Assembly: GCA_022866005.1 (NCBI GenBank)
Contig: JALHTV010000313.1
Span: 1-22,578 of the forward strand
Direction of reading: 5' to 3'
Length of the DNA stretch: 22,578 nt
Source of the DNA: Phycisphaerae bacterium
Lineage (GTDB): Bacteria; Planctomycetota; Phycisphaerae; SM23-33
Part shown: positions 14,528 to 22,578 of the stretch, piece by piece
Position numbering within the stretch: the stretch's first letter is position 1
Layout of the letters: every line of letters begins with the position of its first letter
Translations under genes and position numbers: made by a program
The notes under the pieces: model-generated
Databases searched by the model: none
Told to the model about the DNA's origin: nothing
Seen by the model: only the letters and a program-made list of their open reading frames with translations

Positions 14528-14561
14528 CCAATCGTCCAGTTGACCGATTGACCGATCGACG
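14522..14561. repeat. Degenerate 8-bp tandem repeat at the rarA 3' end
   Basis: Five consecutive 8-base units follow each other: GATTGACC, AATCGTCC, AGTTGACC, GATTGACC, GATCGACG. The first contains the rarA stop codon. A similar pair (CATTGGCC, GATTGTCC) lies at 8716-8731 at the nusG start. This looks like a short tandem repeat family placed at gene edges. Confidence 0.65.
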
Positions 14562-14601
14562 ATTCGCTGGGGTCCTCTTTACCCGCCCAGGGCGTTTTCG
14601 C

Positions 14602-14631
14602 TTGCCTTCCGACGGGGCGTTCTCCCACAAT
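14602..14631 (+). promoter_or_regulatory. Weak promoter candidate ahead of the cyclo-ligase
   Basis: TTGCCT and CACAAT, each matching consensus at 4 of 6 positions, are 18 bases apart. Transcription would start near 14638, about 6 bases before the chosen ATG, which has no ribosome site. That would give a nearly leaderless message. Chance occurrence is quite possible. Confidence 0.25.
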
Positions 14632-14643
14632 AGCCGCCCATTG

Positions 14644-15216
14644 ATGAAGCGGGCACTTCGCAAAGAGATGCTAGCGACCCTGGCGGCGATGTCGCCCCAG
14701 ACCATCGCCGCCAAGAGTCTCCAGGCGTGCCGGCGGCTGACCGACCTGGAGGAGTTTCGCTCGGCCCAGACGGTGATGATCTACCTGCCCATGCCGCGCG
14801 AGCTGGACACGGGCGCTTTGGCGCTGGCGGCCTGGCAGGACGGCAAGACGGTCGTCGCGCCGCGGGTGTTCTGGGGACAGCGGCACATGGTTCCGGTGGT
14901 GTGCCAGTCGCTGAACGACAAGGACCTCTCCCCCGGGCGGTTCGGCGTCCGCGAGCCGCTGGAAGGCGAGCCCTGGCCGCTGGAAGAGATCGACCTGGTG
15001 GTAGCGCCCGCGTTGGCGTTCGACCGCCAGGGGCACCGGCTGGGGCGCGGCGGCGGCTTCTACGACCGTTTTCTGGCCTCGGCGCTGCTGAAGGCGACCG
15101 CGTGCGGGCTGGGCTTCGCCGAGCAGGTGGTTGACCAACTGCCTATCGCCGACAACGATCGGCGTCTGGACGTCCTGGTGACCGACAAGGAAGTGTTGCG
15201 TTTCGACCGTCAGTGA
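14644..15216 (+). CDS. ygfA: 5-formyltetrahydrofolate cyclo-ligase
   Basis: This enzyme (MTHFS, YgfA/Fau) uses ATP to convert 5-formyl-THF to 5,10-methenyl-THF, returning stored folate to one-carbon metabolism. I start it at MKRALRKEML, which gives 190 residues, normal for the family, and the typical basic N-terminus. A reading frame open 40 codons further upstream (from 14524) would add an atypical extension that overlaps the 8-base repeat. The family signature GRGGGFYDRFL (substrate and ATP site) is near residues 137-147, after DLVVAPALAFDRQGHRLG. No ribosome site is evident before the ATG. It is followed by the L,D-transpeptidase after 49 bases. Confidence 0.93.
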   Translation: MKRALRKEMLATLAAMSPQTIAAKSLQACRRLTDLEEFRSAQTVMIYLPMPRELDTGALALAAWQDGKTVVAPRVFWGQRHMVPVVCQSLNDKDLSPGRFGVREPLEGEPWPLEEIDLVVAPALAFDRQGHRLGRGGGFYDRFLASALLKATACGLGFAEQVVDQLPIADNDRRLDVLVTDKEVLRFDRQ

Positions 15217-15265
15217 CCCCGACCGGCGGTGCGACGCGACCGCGGCGGGTGACAGGAGCAGATGC

Positions 15266-16312
<1,047 letters not shown>

Positions 16313-16331
16313 GGGACTTACGAATCGCCAG

Positions 16332-16365
16332 TGCGGGTCCAGCAATCCGAATTCCGTAACCCGCA
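16332..16365 (+). terminator. Inverted repeat between convergent genes
   Basis: TGCGGGT (16332-16338) pairs with ACCCGCA (16359-16365) across a 20-base loop, followed on the plus strand by GTCTTTG. The weak T-run and long loop make termination uncertain. The loop contains AATCCG and ATTCCG words like those at 17922-17940 on the other side of the next gene. Nothing else stands out in the 85-base convergent gap. Confidence 0.35.
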
Positions 16366-16397
16366 GTCTTTGTCACTACCCCCGGGTGCGCATCCCG

Positions 16398-17864
16398 TCA
16401 CCTAATGATATAGCTGGTGATAGCTGCGACCACAACTATAGCGACGAACCACCCATAGACGACAAGCACGGGCATCCAGTACCTCCGAAATCTACATCTG
16501 TCACTCAAAACCCAATCGTCCTTCATCCTCAGGTTGATAAGCGGAATGAACAAGTCTAGGCTGAACCATAGTGCGCTATACTTCAGAACGCGGTGGTTAG
16601 GTACCTTCTGAACCATGTTCTTTCCTCGGAATACCCACGCACCACATCCCACCATCGCGGCGCCAACCACCAGCACAGGCAGCCGGCTGCGACCATACCC
16701 AAGGAGCAGATCCAGAAAAACGTAGTCCAAGACACGGGCCAACCAGGGGAGGCGTTCCTTCCGCTGTCTTCTCATGGACTCGACGAACACCCTGTCTGCC
16801 TCGCGAGTGTACCCGAGCCTGCGCAAATGCTTCTCTAGTCGCTCATAAACATCCCGGTCATAGACGGCCCGTGCGATGAGCGCAAATGCCCCACCCCACA
16901 TCTTGGGCCCACCATCCACCCTTAGCCCGTTGTATTCCATCCCCCCTAGGTCGAGGCGCCCATCAAACTTCACCCTCTGGAACACCACGTCGCGCCCAAT
17001 TGATACCATTCGGAAACTCGTTTCCCCTGAACCGGACCCGAACCAACAGTCAGCTGCCTTCAGATCCCCACCAATACCAGCTCTGTCATAAAGAGCTCCA
17101 TTCGCGAACGTAGTCTCACCCAGCACGCAATCCCCTCCGATTCTCACCGTGCTGAAGACAGCCGGTGAACTGCGGTAGAGGAAAGTTCCTCGGGTAAGAT
17201 CTAACGTACCAGTCACCTGAGATCTGTTGAAGGACACGGGTCCACTCATCCTCACGTCCGTCAGAAGAGCATCACCTGTGATGATCATAGACTCGCAGTC
17301 AACCCCTGCGCGTGCATCGAGGAACTCACAATCTGACACCGACAACAGACCTTCACATGTGGCCGAATGCAAGCGGAACCCACCCATAACCTTAGTTCTG
17401 TCCAGGCGCAACCCCCCAAGAAGGTTCGCACCCCCGAGATCCACTTCACCACATAGCCCCCCGAGAAGAAGAAGAGGTCTGTCCCAAACCGTATTTCTCC
17501 CAGATAATTGACCACGGAGCTCGCAATCCGCCAGGATCACCTCGTGCGTTATGCGGGCACCATCAAGTATAACCTCACCCTCGATTCTGGCACTCTTGAT
17601 GAGTACGTATCCCAACGGGGGTGTAACCTTGGGAAGAAGCACTGTCTTACAGAGGAGCCCTGCGACAAATTGTCCCCTCAGAACTCGCGCATTGCGATCA
17701 GGTGAATACGAGAAAAGGTCTGCTTCCTTCCCACCGTTCACCTGGTTCAGGACCCACAACTCAGGGGGCGTCAGCGGATACAGCGAGCAACCAGATAAGA
17801 CCGTAAGGATGAACCAATAGGCCGCTAAGCCCATCGGTAGGCGATTTACATGCTTCCCAAGCAT
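16398..17864 (-). CDS. Putative lipoprotein with beta-helix-like repeats and C-terminal membrane segments
   Basis: I cannot assign a function. The 488-residue protein has a hydrophobic N-terminus with a lipobox (LSGC, C26), a head region LTPPELWVLNQVNGGKEADL, then about residues 85-320 of irregular short repeats of the type ARIEGEVIL, ANLLGGLRLDRTKVMGGF, GTLDLTRG, suggesting a beta-helix. A basic segment follows (LEKHLRRLGYTREADRVFVESMRRQRKERLP, 343-373), then hydrophobic segments at about 393-412, 428-444 and 463-487. From memory, this order resembles actinobacterial proteins often labelled membrane-associated oxidoreductase, without known activity. AAGGGGG precedes the ATG. GC content and codon use (AGA, ATA, CTA-type codons) differ from both neighbours, indicating transfer. 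Confidence 0.85.
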   Translation of the reverse strand: MLGKHVNRLPMGLAAYWFILTVLSGCSLYPLTPPELWVLNQVNGGKEADLFSYSPDRNARVLRGQFVAGLLCKTVLLPKVTPPLGYVLIKSARIEGEVILDGARITHEVILADCELRGQLSGRNTVWDRPLLLLGGLCGEVDLGGANLLGGLRLDRTKVMGGFRLHSATCEGLLSVSDCEFLDARAGVDCESMIITGDALLTDVRMSGPVSFNRSQVTGTLDLTRGTFLYRSSPAVFSTVRIGGDCVLGETTFANGALYDRAGIGGDLKAADCWFGSGSGETSFRMVSIGRDVVFQRVKFDGRLDLGGMEYNGLRVDGGPKMWGGAFALIARAVYDRDVYERLEKHLRRLGYTREADRVFVESMRRQRKERLPWLARVLDYVFLDLLLGYGRSRLPVLVVGAAMVGCGAWVFRGKNMVQKVPNHRVLKYSALWFSLDLFIPLINLRMKDDWVLSDRCRFRRYWMPVLVVYGWFVAIVVVAAITSYIIR

Positions 17865-17925
17865 ATGAACGCCCCCTTGCGGTGAGCACTAAAACCTCAA
17901 ACACCCTCACGCTGAGGGACAGATT

Positions 17926-17968
17926 CCGCAATCCGCAATCCTCCTTCGCCCGTACGGGCTACGGAGGA
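17926..17968. repeat. CCGCAAT direct repeats and REP-like palindrome
   Basis: Two CCGCAAT heptamers (17926-17939) lead into an interrupted palindrome at 17939-17968: TCCTCC, TTC, GCCC, loop GTAC, GGGC, TAC, GGAGGA. Outer stem is 6 bp, inner stem 4 bp (or a 12-base palindrome). It shares its outer TCCnCC/GGnGGA arms and TTC internal loop with the palindrome at 6276-6309. It occupies the 119-base gap between lptD and the lipoprotein gene. No long U-run follows, so it is not an obvious terminator. Confidence 0.7.
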
Positions 17969-17983
17969 CACGTCCGCAATGGA

Positions 17984-20851
17984 TCAGTTCCGCCGGCTGC
18001 GGCTCAGCAGCGAGACGCCCCCACCCCCCATGCGGACCTCGGGGATGCCCTCCGGCCACAGCGTGAGCATCACGACGATGTCGTCCTGCTCGGTGACGCC
18101 GCTGACGTAGGTGATGGTCAGCCCGGCGTACCATCGCGGCAGCTGGCGGATGATGCTGATGCTGGTGGCGATGTTCCGGCTGCCGTCGTAGTCCATGTCA
18201 TACTGCTCGAAGAAGCTGACGGAGTACTTTCGGCTGAGTTTGTAGTTCGCCCCGAAGGTCGCGAGCGAGCTGTCCAGGTCCTTGAGGTACCGCCAGCCGA
18301 GGTAGTAGCGCACGCGCGGGTCGCGGGCCACGGCCAGTCCCATGCTGGCTTGGGCCACGCTGCTGGTGTCGGCATCGACGTTGACGTCCGACAGCAGCGC
18401 GGTGGTGTCGGAGATCTGCCAGTCGTACTGGAAGTTGACGAAGTTCCGGGGAATGCTGTACTCCGGGCGATACCAGTAGAGGTCTCCGCCGCTGGTGTGC
18501 GTGTCCTGGTCGTCGCTGTCGAAGGCCCCGGCCACCACGTTGATGCGCATCCAGTCGACGATTTCCTCCTTGCCGGCACGGACGCGCTTGGTCTGCAAGC
18601 GCTGGTAGACTCCCACGCTCGCCCCGCCCAGGCGGAGCAGATGCTCCTCGATGGCCCCATCCATGAGGTACATGTCCTCGCGCCGGATGCCGCTGTTGTC
18701 GGAGGCAAAGAGCGTCGCCTCGGGGGTGATGATGTGTTTCAGCCCATTCAGGTCCCACACGCGGCTGGAGATGCCGTCATAGACGCGCCAGATGTGGAGG
18801 TTGGCCCGCTGGCCGATCTGCCCGTAGGGGCGGCACTGGGAATCTTCCAGGGGCGCATCGCTCCAGTAGGTCGCCCGGCCCGTGGCGTAGCTCACCAGGT
18901 TCACCGGACCCAGGTGCAGCGGCAGGTCCACCTCGTGGCGGGTGTCGAAGCGGGCGAAGACGTCGCTGTCATCGTCAGGCAGGTCGTTGGCGGGGCGCCA
19001 CCGCTTGGCGCCCACCCGGGCCTCACCGAAGTACGTCAGCCGATCCCGCAGCAGCGGCTCACCGATCAGGTACCCCGCCACTTCCGGCCAGGATTCCGTC
19101 TGCGTGTAGAAGCGGCTCAGGCGGTACTGGAGCAGCGCCGTCAGCGCCCAGTTGTCCCGCTGCTTCTTGGCGTACAGCAGCGTCTCCTGCTCCTTGCCGG
19201 AGAAGTGCTCCGCGGGGAAGTACGCCTCCATGAAGTTCCGGTCGCTGATGGTGCTCAGTTCGGCCTGGAGCTCCCAATCGCCCGGCAGGAACTGCTTGTG
19301 GCGGATCAGCAGGCGCCCGCGCTCCGATCGGGCGGCCAGGTCATGGCGCTCATCGCCGAAGCGGTCCTCCTTGTCGCGGTCATACACGCCGTAAGCCAGC
19401 CAGTAGCCGCTGTAGGTGCGGCGGGAATAGTCCACGGTCGCCCCGGCGACCACCCCTCGCTCCTGCACGTCCAGGTCGAACCGCCCGCGGAAGCCGCTGG
19501 GGCGGACCAGCCCCAACAGGCGGAACAGGTCCCACTGGGTCTCGACGCCCCAGCCGCGATTGCCGCTACGCCCCACGGAGATCTTGCGCAGGGCCGTGTG
19601 CCCCTGGGTGAAGTCGGTCTTCTCGTACGGCCAGTAGAAGATCGGCACCCCCCACACGTTGTAGGTCACGTTGCGGAGCTTGGCCTGCCAGCTCGGCGGC
19701 CCGACGCGCTGACCCTTCTCGTCGTAGGGCGCGGTGTCCATCAGGTAGGCGGTGGTCGCGCCGAGGTGGTAGCTGGGACGGTAGAACTCGCTGGTGGACA
19801 CCTTGGCGCGGCGGAAGTAGGCCTCTCGAACCGACAGCATCCTGGCTTCCTTGGCCCGCACGTAGATGGGGATGTTCCGCTGCTCCTGGACGCTGTGGAA
19901 GACCACGTCGAGCACGATGGCCCGGTCGGTGGCGAAGTCGTAGTAGGCGGTCGGCCCGCGGAAGGTCCGGTCACCGCGGGACATCACCACGTCGCCTTCG
20001 AGGTAGACCCCGTCGATGGTCATGTCGCCCTGGGCCGCCGTGGCCAAGCCCAGGCCGCCGATCACGCGGCGCCGCCCGCGCTCCTGGTCATCGGGGCGAA
20101 CAGGCCGGGTGAAGACCACCGCCGAGTCACTGCGAAGCTCCAGGAACAGCATGCTGTCGGGATCGCCGGTGGTGATGCGGACGTGGCCGCGAAGGACCGT
20201 CGCACGCATCACCTGACGGTCCGGGCCGATCTCCTGCTCGCGAGAGCTGAGTTGGTCGTAATGGAAGTCGATCGTCTGCGCCGGTGGCGGCTGGGGCGGT
20301 TCCCCCGGGGGCGCCGCCCCGACGGGCCCGGCGGGAGCAAGGGGCGTCGCCTCCGGCCCGGCGGCGGCCGGCGGCGTGACCGGTGGACCCCCCGCCGCCT
20401 TGCGGGCTTGCACCGCCCGCTGATAGAGGGGGAAGTCCCTCAGGTCCCGCGGGACGACCCGCCGCCCCGTGCGGACCCGACCATCGGTCTGCAAGGTCAC
20501 CACCAGCGTGGTGTCGGTCGTCGTGCCGCCCGGCTCGACGACTTGCGCGCTGCCCTCGATGTAGACCGTGATGTCGTTCTGCGTGACCGCCTCGGCCGGG
20601 CGGCTGTCGATCCAGATCACCGCGTCCCGCCCGCTGAGGGTGCGGTCGCCCATGGTGAGCTGGAATCCCTCCACCACGACCGTGACCGGCGTGCCGTCGT
20701 CGGTGAAGCTGAGGATCTCTTGGCCGGAGATCGAGACCTCCTCGTGCGCGTACTCGGCCGCGGCCAGGGGCGCAGCGAAAACCATCAGCGCCGCTGCGGT
20801 GCCTGCCAGGACGCACCACCAAGACACGCCGCCTCCGGAGTGATCCTTCAT
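17984..20851 (-). CDS. lptD: LPS-assembly outer-membrane protein LptD (OstA family)
   Basis: LptD is the beta-barrel that inserts lipopolysaccharide in the outer leaflet of the outer membrane. I start it at MKDHSGGGV, 955 residues, since GAGGGTGAG lies ahead and a signal peptide follows at once (hydrophobic core WWCVLAGTAAALMVFAAPLAAA, cleavage near AAA-EY). An in-frame ATG 11 codons upstream (20884) has no ribosome site. Residues about 30-330 look like two OstA beta-jellyroll segments split by a Pro/Ala/Gly-rich linker (GPEATPLAPAGPVGAAPPGE). The aromatic-rich barrel follows and includes WGVPIFYWPY. Apart from the signal peptide I see only one Cys (DSQCRPY), so the E. coli disulfide pattern is absent. 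Confidence 0.92.
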   Translation of the reverse strand: MKDHSGGGVSWWCVLAGTAAALMVFAAPLAAAEYAHEEVSISGQEILSFTDDGTPVTVVVEGFQLTMGDRTLSGRDAVIWIDSRPAEAVTQNDITVYIEGSAQVVEPGGTTTDTTLVVTLQTDGRVRTGRRVVPRDLRDFPLYQRAVQARKAAGGPPVTPPAAAGPEATPLAPAGPVGAAPPGEPPQPPPAQTIDFHYDQLSSREQEIGPDRQVMRATVLRGHVRITTGDPDSMLFLELRSDSAVVFTRPVRPDDQERGRRRVIGGLGLATAAQGDMTIDGVYLEGDVVMSRGDRTFRGPTAYYDFATDRAIVLDVVFHSVQEQRNIPIYVRAKEARMLSVREAYFRRAKVSTSEFYRPSYHLGATTAYLMDTAPYDEKGQRVGPPSWQAKLRNVTYNVWGVPIFYWPYEKTDFTQGHTALRKISVGRSGNRGWGVETQWDLFRLLGLVRPSGFRGRFDLDVQERGVVAGATVDYSRRTYSGYWLAYGVYDRDKEDRFGDERHDLAARSERGRLLIRHKQFLPGDWELQAELSTISDRNFMEAYFPAEHFSGKEQETLLYAKKQRDNWALTALLQYRLSRFYTQTESWPEVAGYLIGEPLLRDRLTYFGEARVGAKRWRPANDLPDDDSDVFARFDTRHEVDLPLHLGPVNLVSYATGRATYWSDAPLEDSQCRPYGQIGQRANLHIWRVYDGISSRVWDLNGLKHIITPEATLFASDNSGIRREDMYLMDGAIEEHLLRLGGASVGVYQRLQTKRVRAGKEEIVDWMRINVVAGAFDSDDQDTHTSGGDLYWYRPEYSIPRNFVNFQYDWQISDTTALLSDVNVDADTSSVAQASMGLAVARDPRVRYYLGWRYLKDLDSSLATFGANYKLSRKYSVSFFEQYDMDYDGSRNIATSISIIRQLPRWYAGLTITYVSGVTEQDDIVVMLTLWPEGIPEVRMGGGGVSLLSRSRRN

Positions 20852-20897
20852 TGCCTTCTCACCCTCACCGACCGAGTTGGCCATTGCGTTGGGGTGG

Positions 20898-20925
20898 ATT
20901 ATAGGTGCCCCCCGGAAGAAGTCAA
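20898..20925 (-). promoter_or_regulatory. Sigma-70-type promoter for lptD
   Basis: On the minus strand the -35 is TTGACT (20925-20920), the spacer 16 bases and the -10 a perfect TATAAT (20903-20898). Transcription would start near 20891, about 40 bases before the chosen lptD ATG. It lies in the 120-base gap after the TIM-barrel gene, so lptD can be expressed independently. Confidence 0.8.
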
Positions 20926-20974
20926 AGCCTCTTTAGGCACCTTCCTGCCCCCCCCACGTGCCCCCCCTCACATC

Positions 20975-21754
20975 TCAGGCTGAGTCGATCTGTTCCCGCA
21001 GCGCCGCCACGGCCGCAGGGAGCTGGGCAGCGAAGTCACTCCACCGGTGGGCCTCGATGCTCACGCCGCCATCATAGCCAATGTCCTTCAGCGCGCGGAA
21101 GTACGGGCGGTGGTCTGCGGGCCCCAAGCCCAGCGGCACTCTCCCGGCCGGGTCGGCGCAGTGGGCGTGGACCAGCAAGTCCGCGAACTGGCGGATGCTC
21201 TCGGGGCCTTCGCCATCGCTGGCCATGTGGTAGGTGTCCGCGAGCATCCGCACCGCGGGGTGGCCCGCGCGGCGGACCAGCTCGGCCCCTTCGGTGAGCG
21301 AGTTGATGATGTTGCACTCCCTTTTCTGGAGCGCCTCGACGGCGACCGTCACGCCGCAGGCCCCCGCCATTGGCCCCCATCGCTTCAGGTGCCCTACCAG
21401 TTGCTCAAAGGCCGCCGCGGGGTCGAAGCCTTCCGGCACCTTGCGGCTGCCGGCGGAGCCGAAGACGACGATCCGCACACCCGCCCTCGCCGCCCGCCGG
21501 AACGCCGTGTCCACAAAGCGGTCCACGGCGCCGCTTTCCACCGCCGGCCCGGTCGTGCGAAGCTCACCCGGGATGAAGACGTTGACCGCCGGCGTGGGCA
21601 GGTGCAGCGTCCGGGCGACCTGCAGGCGTTGGGTGAAGGCCTGCTCGTCTTTCTGCGGGCACAGCAGGTCGCCCACGGTGGGCTCCAGATAGTCCAGCCC
21701 CTCCAGCGGCAGACCGCTGAGTTTCTCCAGCCCCGCACACAGGCCGATCTTCAT
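20975..21754 (-). CDS. Xylose isomerase-like TIM barrel (sugar phosphate isomerase/epimerase)
   Basis: This 259-residue protein belongs to the AP-endonuclease-2 / xylose-isomerase-like superfamily. Strand and motif order fits: VAVEALQ with E140, MLADTYHM with D173 and H176, HAHCADPAGR with H198 and R205, and SIEAHR with E234, the metal and catalytic set known in ketose 3-epimerases and hydroxypyruvate isomerases. The substrate cannot be told from sequence. GGAGG lies 8 bases before the ATG. It precedes lptD on the same strand, but lptD has its own promoter, and the 5' flanking gap of 153 bases is shared with the divergent NDK-like gene. No signal peptide is seen, so it is probably cytoplasmic. 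Confidence 0.88.
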   Translation of the reverse strand: MKIGLCAGLEKLSGLPLEGLDYLEPTVGDLLCPQKDEQAFTQRLQVARTLHLPTPAVNVFIPGELRTTGPAVESGAVDRFVDTAFRRAARAGVRIVVFGSAGSRKVPEGFDPAAAFEQLVGHLKRWGPMAGACGVTVAVEALQKRECNIINSLTEGAELVRRAGHPAVRMLADTYHMASDGEGPESIRQFADLLVHAHCADPAGRVPLGLGPADHRPYFRALKDIGYDGGVSIEAHRWSDFAAQLPAAVAALREQIDSA

Positions 21755-21827
21755 GAGCGTGTCCTCCGCGCCATGGCCTCGGCGCCGGTGCGATGCTTAC
21801 CAGTTGCTCCCGCCGGCGGCAATGGCC

Positions 21828-21856
21828 TTGTAGCCCCCGTCGCGCTATGCTATCCT
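21828..21856 (+). promoter_or_regulatory. Weak promoter candidate for the NDK-like gene
   Basis: TTGTAG and TATCCT lie 17 bases apart, with a near-duplicate TATGCT just before. Match to consensus is 3 and 4 of 6 bases. Nothing better is visible in the divergent gap 21755-21907, and no minus-strand promoter could be recognised for the TIM-barrel gene. Confidence 0.3.
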
Positions 21857-21907
21857 CGCGCCCGATGCGGGCCGCAGAGGATGACGGCCGCATCGCAGGA
21901 GATCGCC

Positions 21908-22578
21908 GTGACGGATCAACTGGCGTACGCACTGATCACGCCCTACAGCCTCTTCAAGAGCCGCACCGGGGGCATCATCGGGCGGTTGCTCGCGCACGCG
22001 CGGCTCGAGTTCGTCGGGGCGCGGATGTACGTGTTCTCTGACGCCTTCGTGGACGCCTACAAGAAGATCATCTGCCCCGCCGGCACCGACCCGTCGCTGA
22101 AGGAGGCCTGGCACAAGTACATCGACGAGAACCTCCGCCCCAGGAACCCCTGGGGATACCTGCCCCGCTGCATGCTGCTGCTGTTCCGCGGGCCCCACGC
22201 GGTGCGGCACCTGAAGGACGACGTCATCGGGACCTTCACCGAGCAGCCCGTGGGCGACACGGTCCGCGGGACGTACGGTGACTTCCTCCGCGACGCGAAG
22301 GGCCAGATCCGCTACTTCGAGCCGGCCGTCATCACCTGCCCTGATCCTCAGCTCAACGACGAGCACCTGAAGCTGTTCGCCGACTTCGCGCTGAGCGACG
22401 TGGGGGTGCTCGCGGGGCGCATTCAATACGACCAGCCCAACGTGGAGGTGTCGCTGGTGATGCTCAAGCCCGACAACTTCTACCGCCCCAGCCGCCGGCC
22501 CGGCAACATCATCGACACCTTCAGCCTTACCGGCCTGCGGATCGTGGGCGTGACGCTGCTGAACATGACCGTGGGCCA
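21908..22578 (+). CDS. Tandem nucleoside diphosphate kinase-like protein (N-terminal part, runs off right edge)
   Basis: The visible 223 residues read as one NDK fold followed by the start of a second. In domain 1, YALITPYSLFK, GGIIGRLLAHARLEFVGARMYVF, LLLFRGPHAVRHLKDDVIGT and DTVRGTYGDFL match the NDK order. Its KPD is ITPYS, and no histidine lies where the phosphorylated HGSDS His belongs (DAKGQIRYFEPAV). Domain 2 starts at about residue 181 with SLVMLKPDNF and then PGNIIDTFSLTGLRIVGVTLL, so its KPD (187-189) is intact; its catalytic site is beyond the window. I chose GTG 21908 with AGGAG 6 bases upstream; ATG 21881 is in frame. NDK balances nucleoside triphosphates by ping-pong phosphate transfer. 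Domain 1 may be regulatory or structural. Confidence 0.8.
   Translation, partial: MTDQLAYALITPYSLFKSRTGGIIGRLLAHARLEFVGARMYVFSDAFVDAYKKIICPAGTDPSLKEAWHKYIDENLRPRNPWGYLPRCMLLLFRGPHAVRHLKDDVIGTFTEQPVGDTVRGTYGDFLRDAKGQIRYFEPAVITCPDPQLNDEHLKLFADFALSDVGVLAGRIQYDQPNVEVSLVMLKPDNFYRPSRRPGNIIDTFSLTGLRIVGVTLLNMTVG

Noticed and set aside
14524..14643. Upstream start for the cyclo-ligase adding 40 residues
   Set aside because: The extra residues come from the 8-bp repeat and resemble no family N-terminus.
17882..20983. 1033-codon plus-strand frame opposite lptD
   Set aside because: It is longer than lptD but its composition is the antisense image of it; LptD motifs, signal peptide and promoter support the minus strand.
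21845..22426. 193-codon minus-strand frame opposite the NDK-like gene
   Set aside because: The plus-strand frame has NDK motifs and a ribosome site; the minus frame has neither.

Overview
The window is GC-rich bacterial DNA. The layout, the presence of an LptD-type outer-membrane protein, the unusual EF-Tu and the divergent L33 together suggest a Planctomycetota-like organism (perhaps Phycisphaerae). That placement is an inference from gene content, not from a database search.

Positions 1-11072 hold the conserved translation/transcription cluster, all on the minus strand. Read in the direction of transcription it is: a strong promoter (11045-11072), tRNA-Thr(GGU), tuf, rpmG, tRNA-Trp(CCA), secE, nusG, rplK, rplA, rplJ, rplL, rpoB and the 5' part of rpoC, which runs off the left edge. 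This is the bacterial tufB-secE-nusG-rplKAJL-rpoBC arrangement. Spacers inside it hold GC-rich hairpins between tRNA-Thr and tuf, ahead of rplA and between rplJ and rplL.

Positions 11115-16312 hold glmS (minus) and, divergently, a plus-strand run of rarA, a 5-formyltetrahydrofolate cyclo-ligase and a membrane-anchored LysM/L,D-transpeptidase. glmS supplies glucosamine-6-phosphate for peptidoglycan and LPS, and the transpeptidase cross-links peptidoglycan, so this part has a cell-envelope theme.

Positions 16313-17983 look accessory: one gene of visibly lower GC and different codon use encodes a putative lipoprotein with a beta-helix-like repeat domain and C-terminal membrane segments. It is flanked by short repeats and a REP-like palindrome.

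Positions 17984-22578 hold lptD (minus, with a good promoter), a xylose-isomerase-like TIM-barrel protein (minus) and, divergently at the right edge, the start of a protein that reads as two nucleoside diphosphate kinase domains in tandem, the first without the catalytic histidine.

No gene-free stretch exceeds 300 bases; the longest gaps are 10952-11141, 12984-13165, 10713-10878, 6205-6359 and 21755-21907. I see no CRISPR array, insertion sequence, integrase or origin. The points most worth checking are the altered EF-Tu switch I, the tandem NDK, the accessory lipoprotein and the dispersed palindromes.
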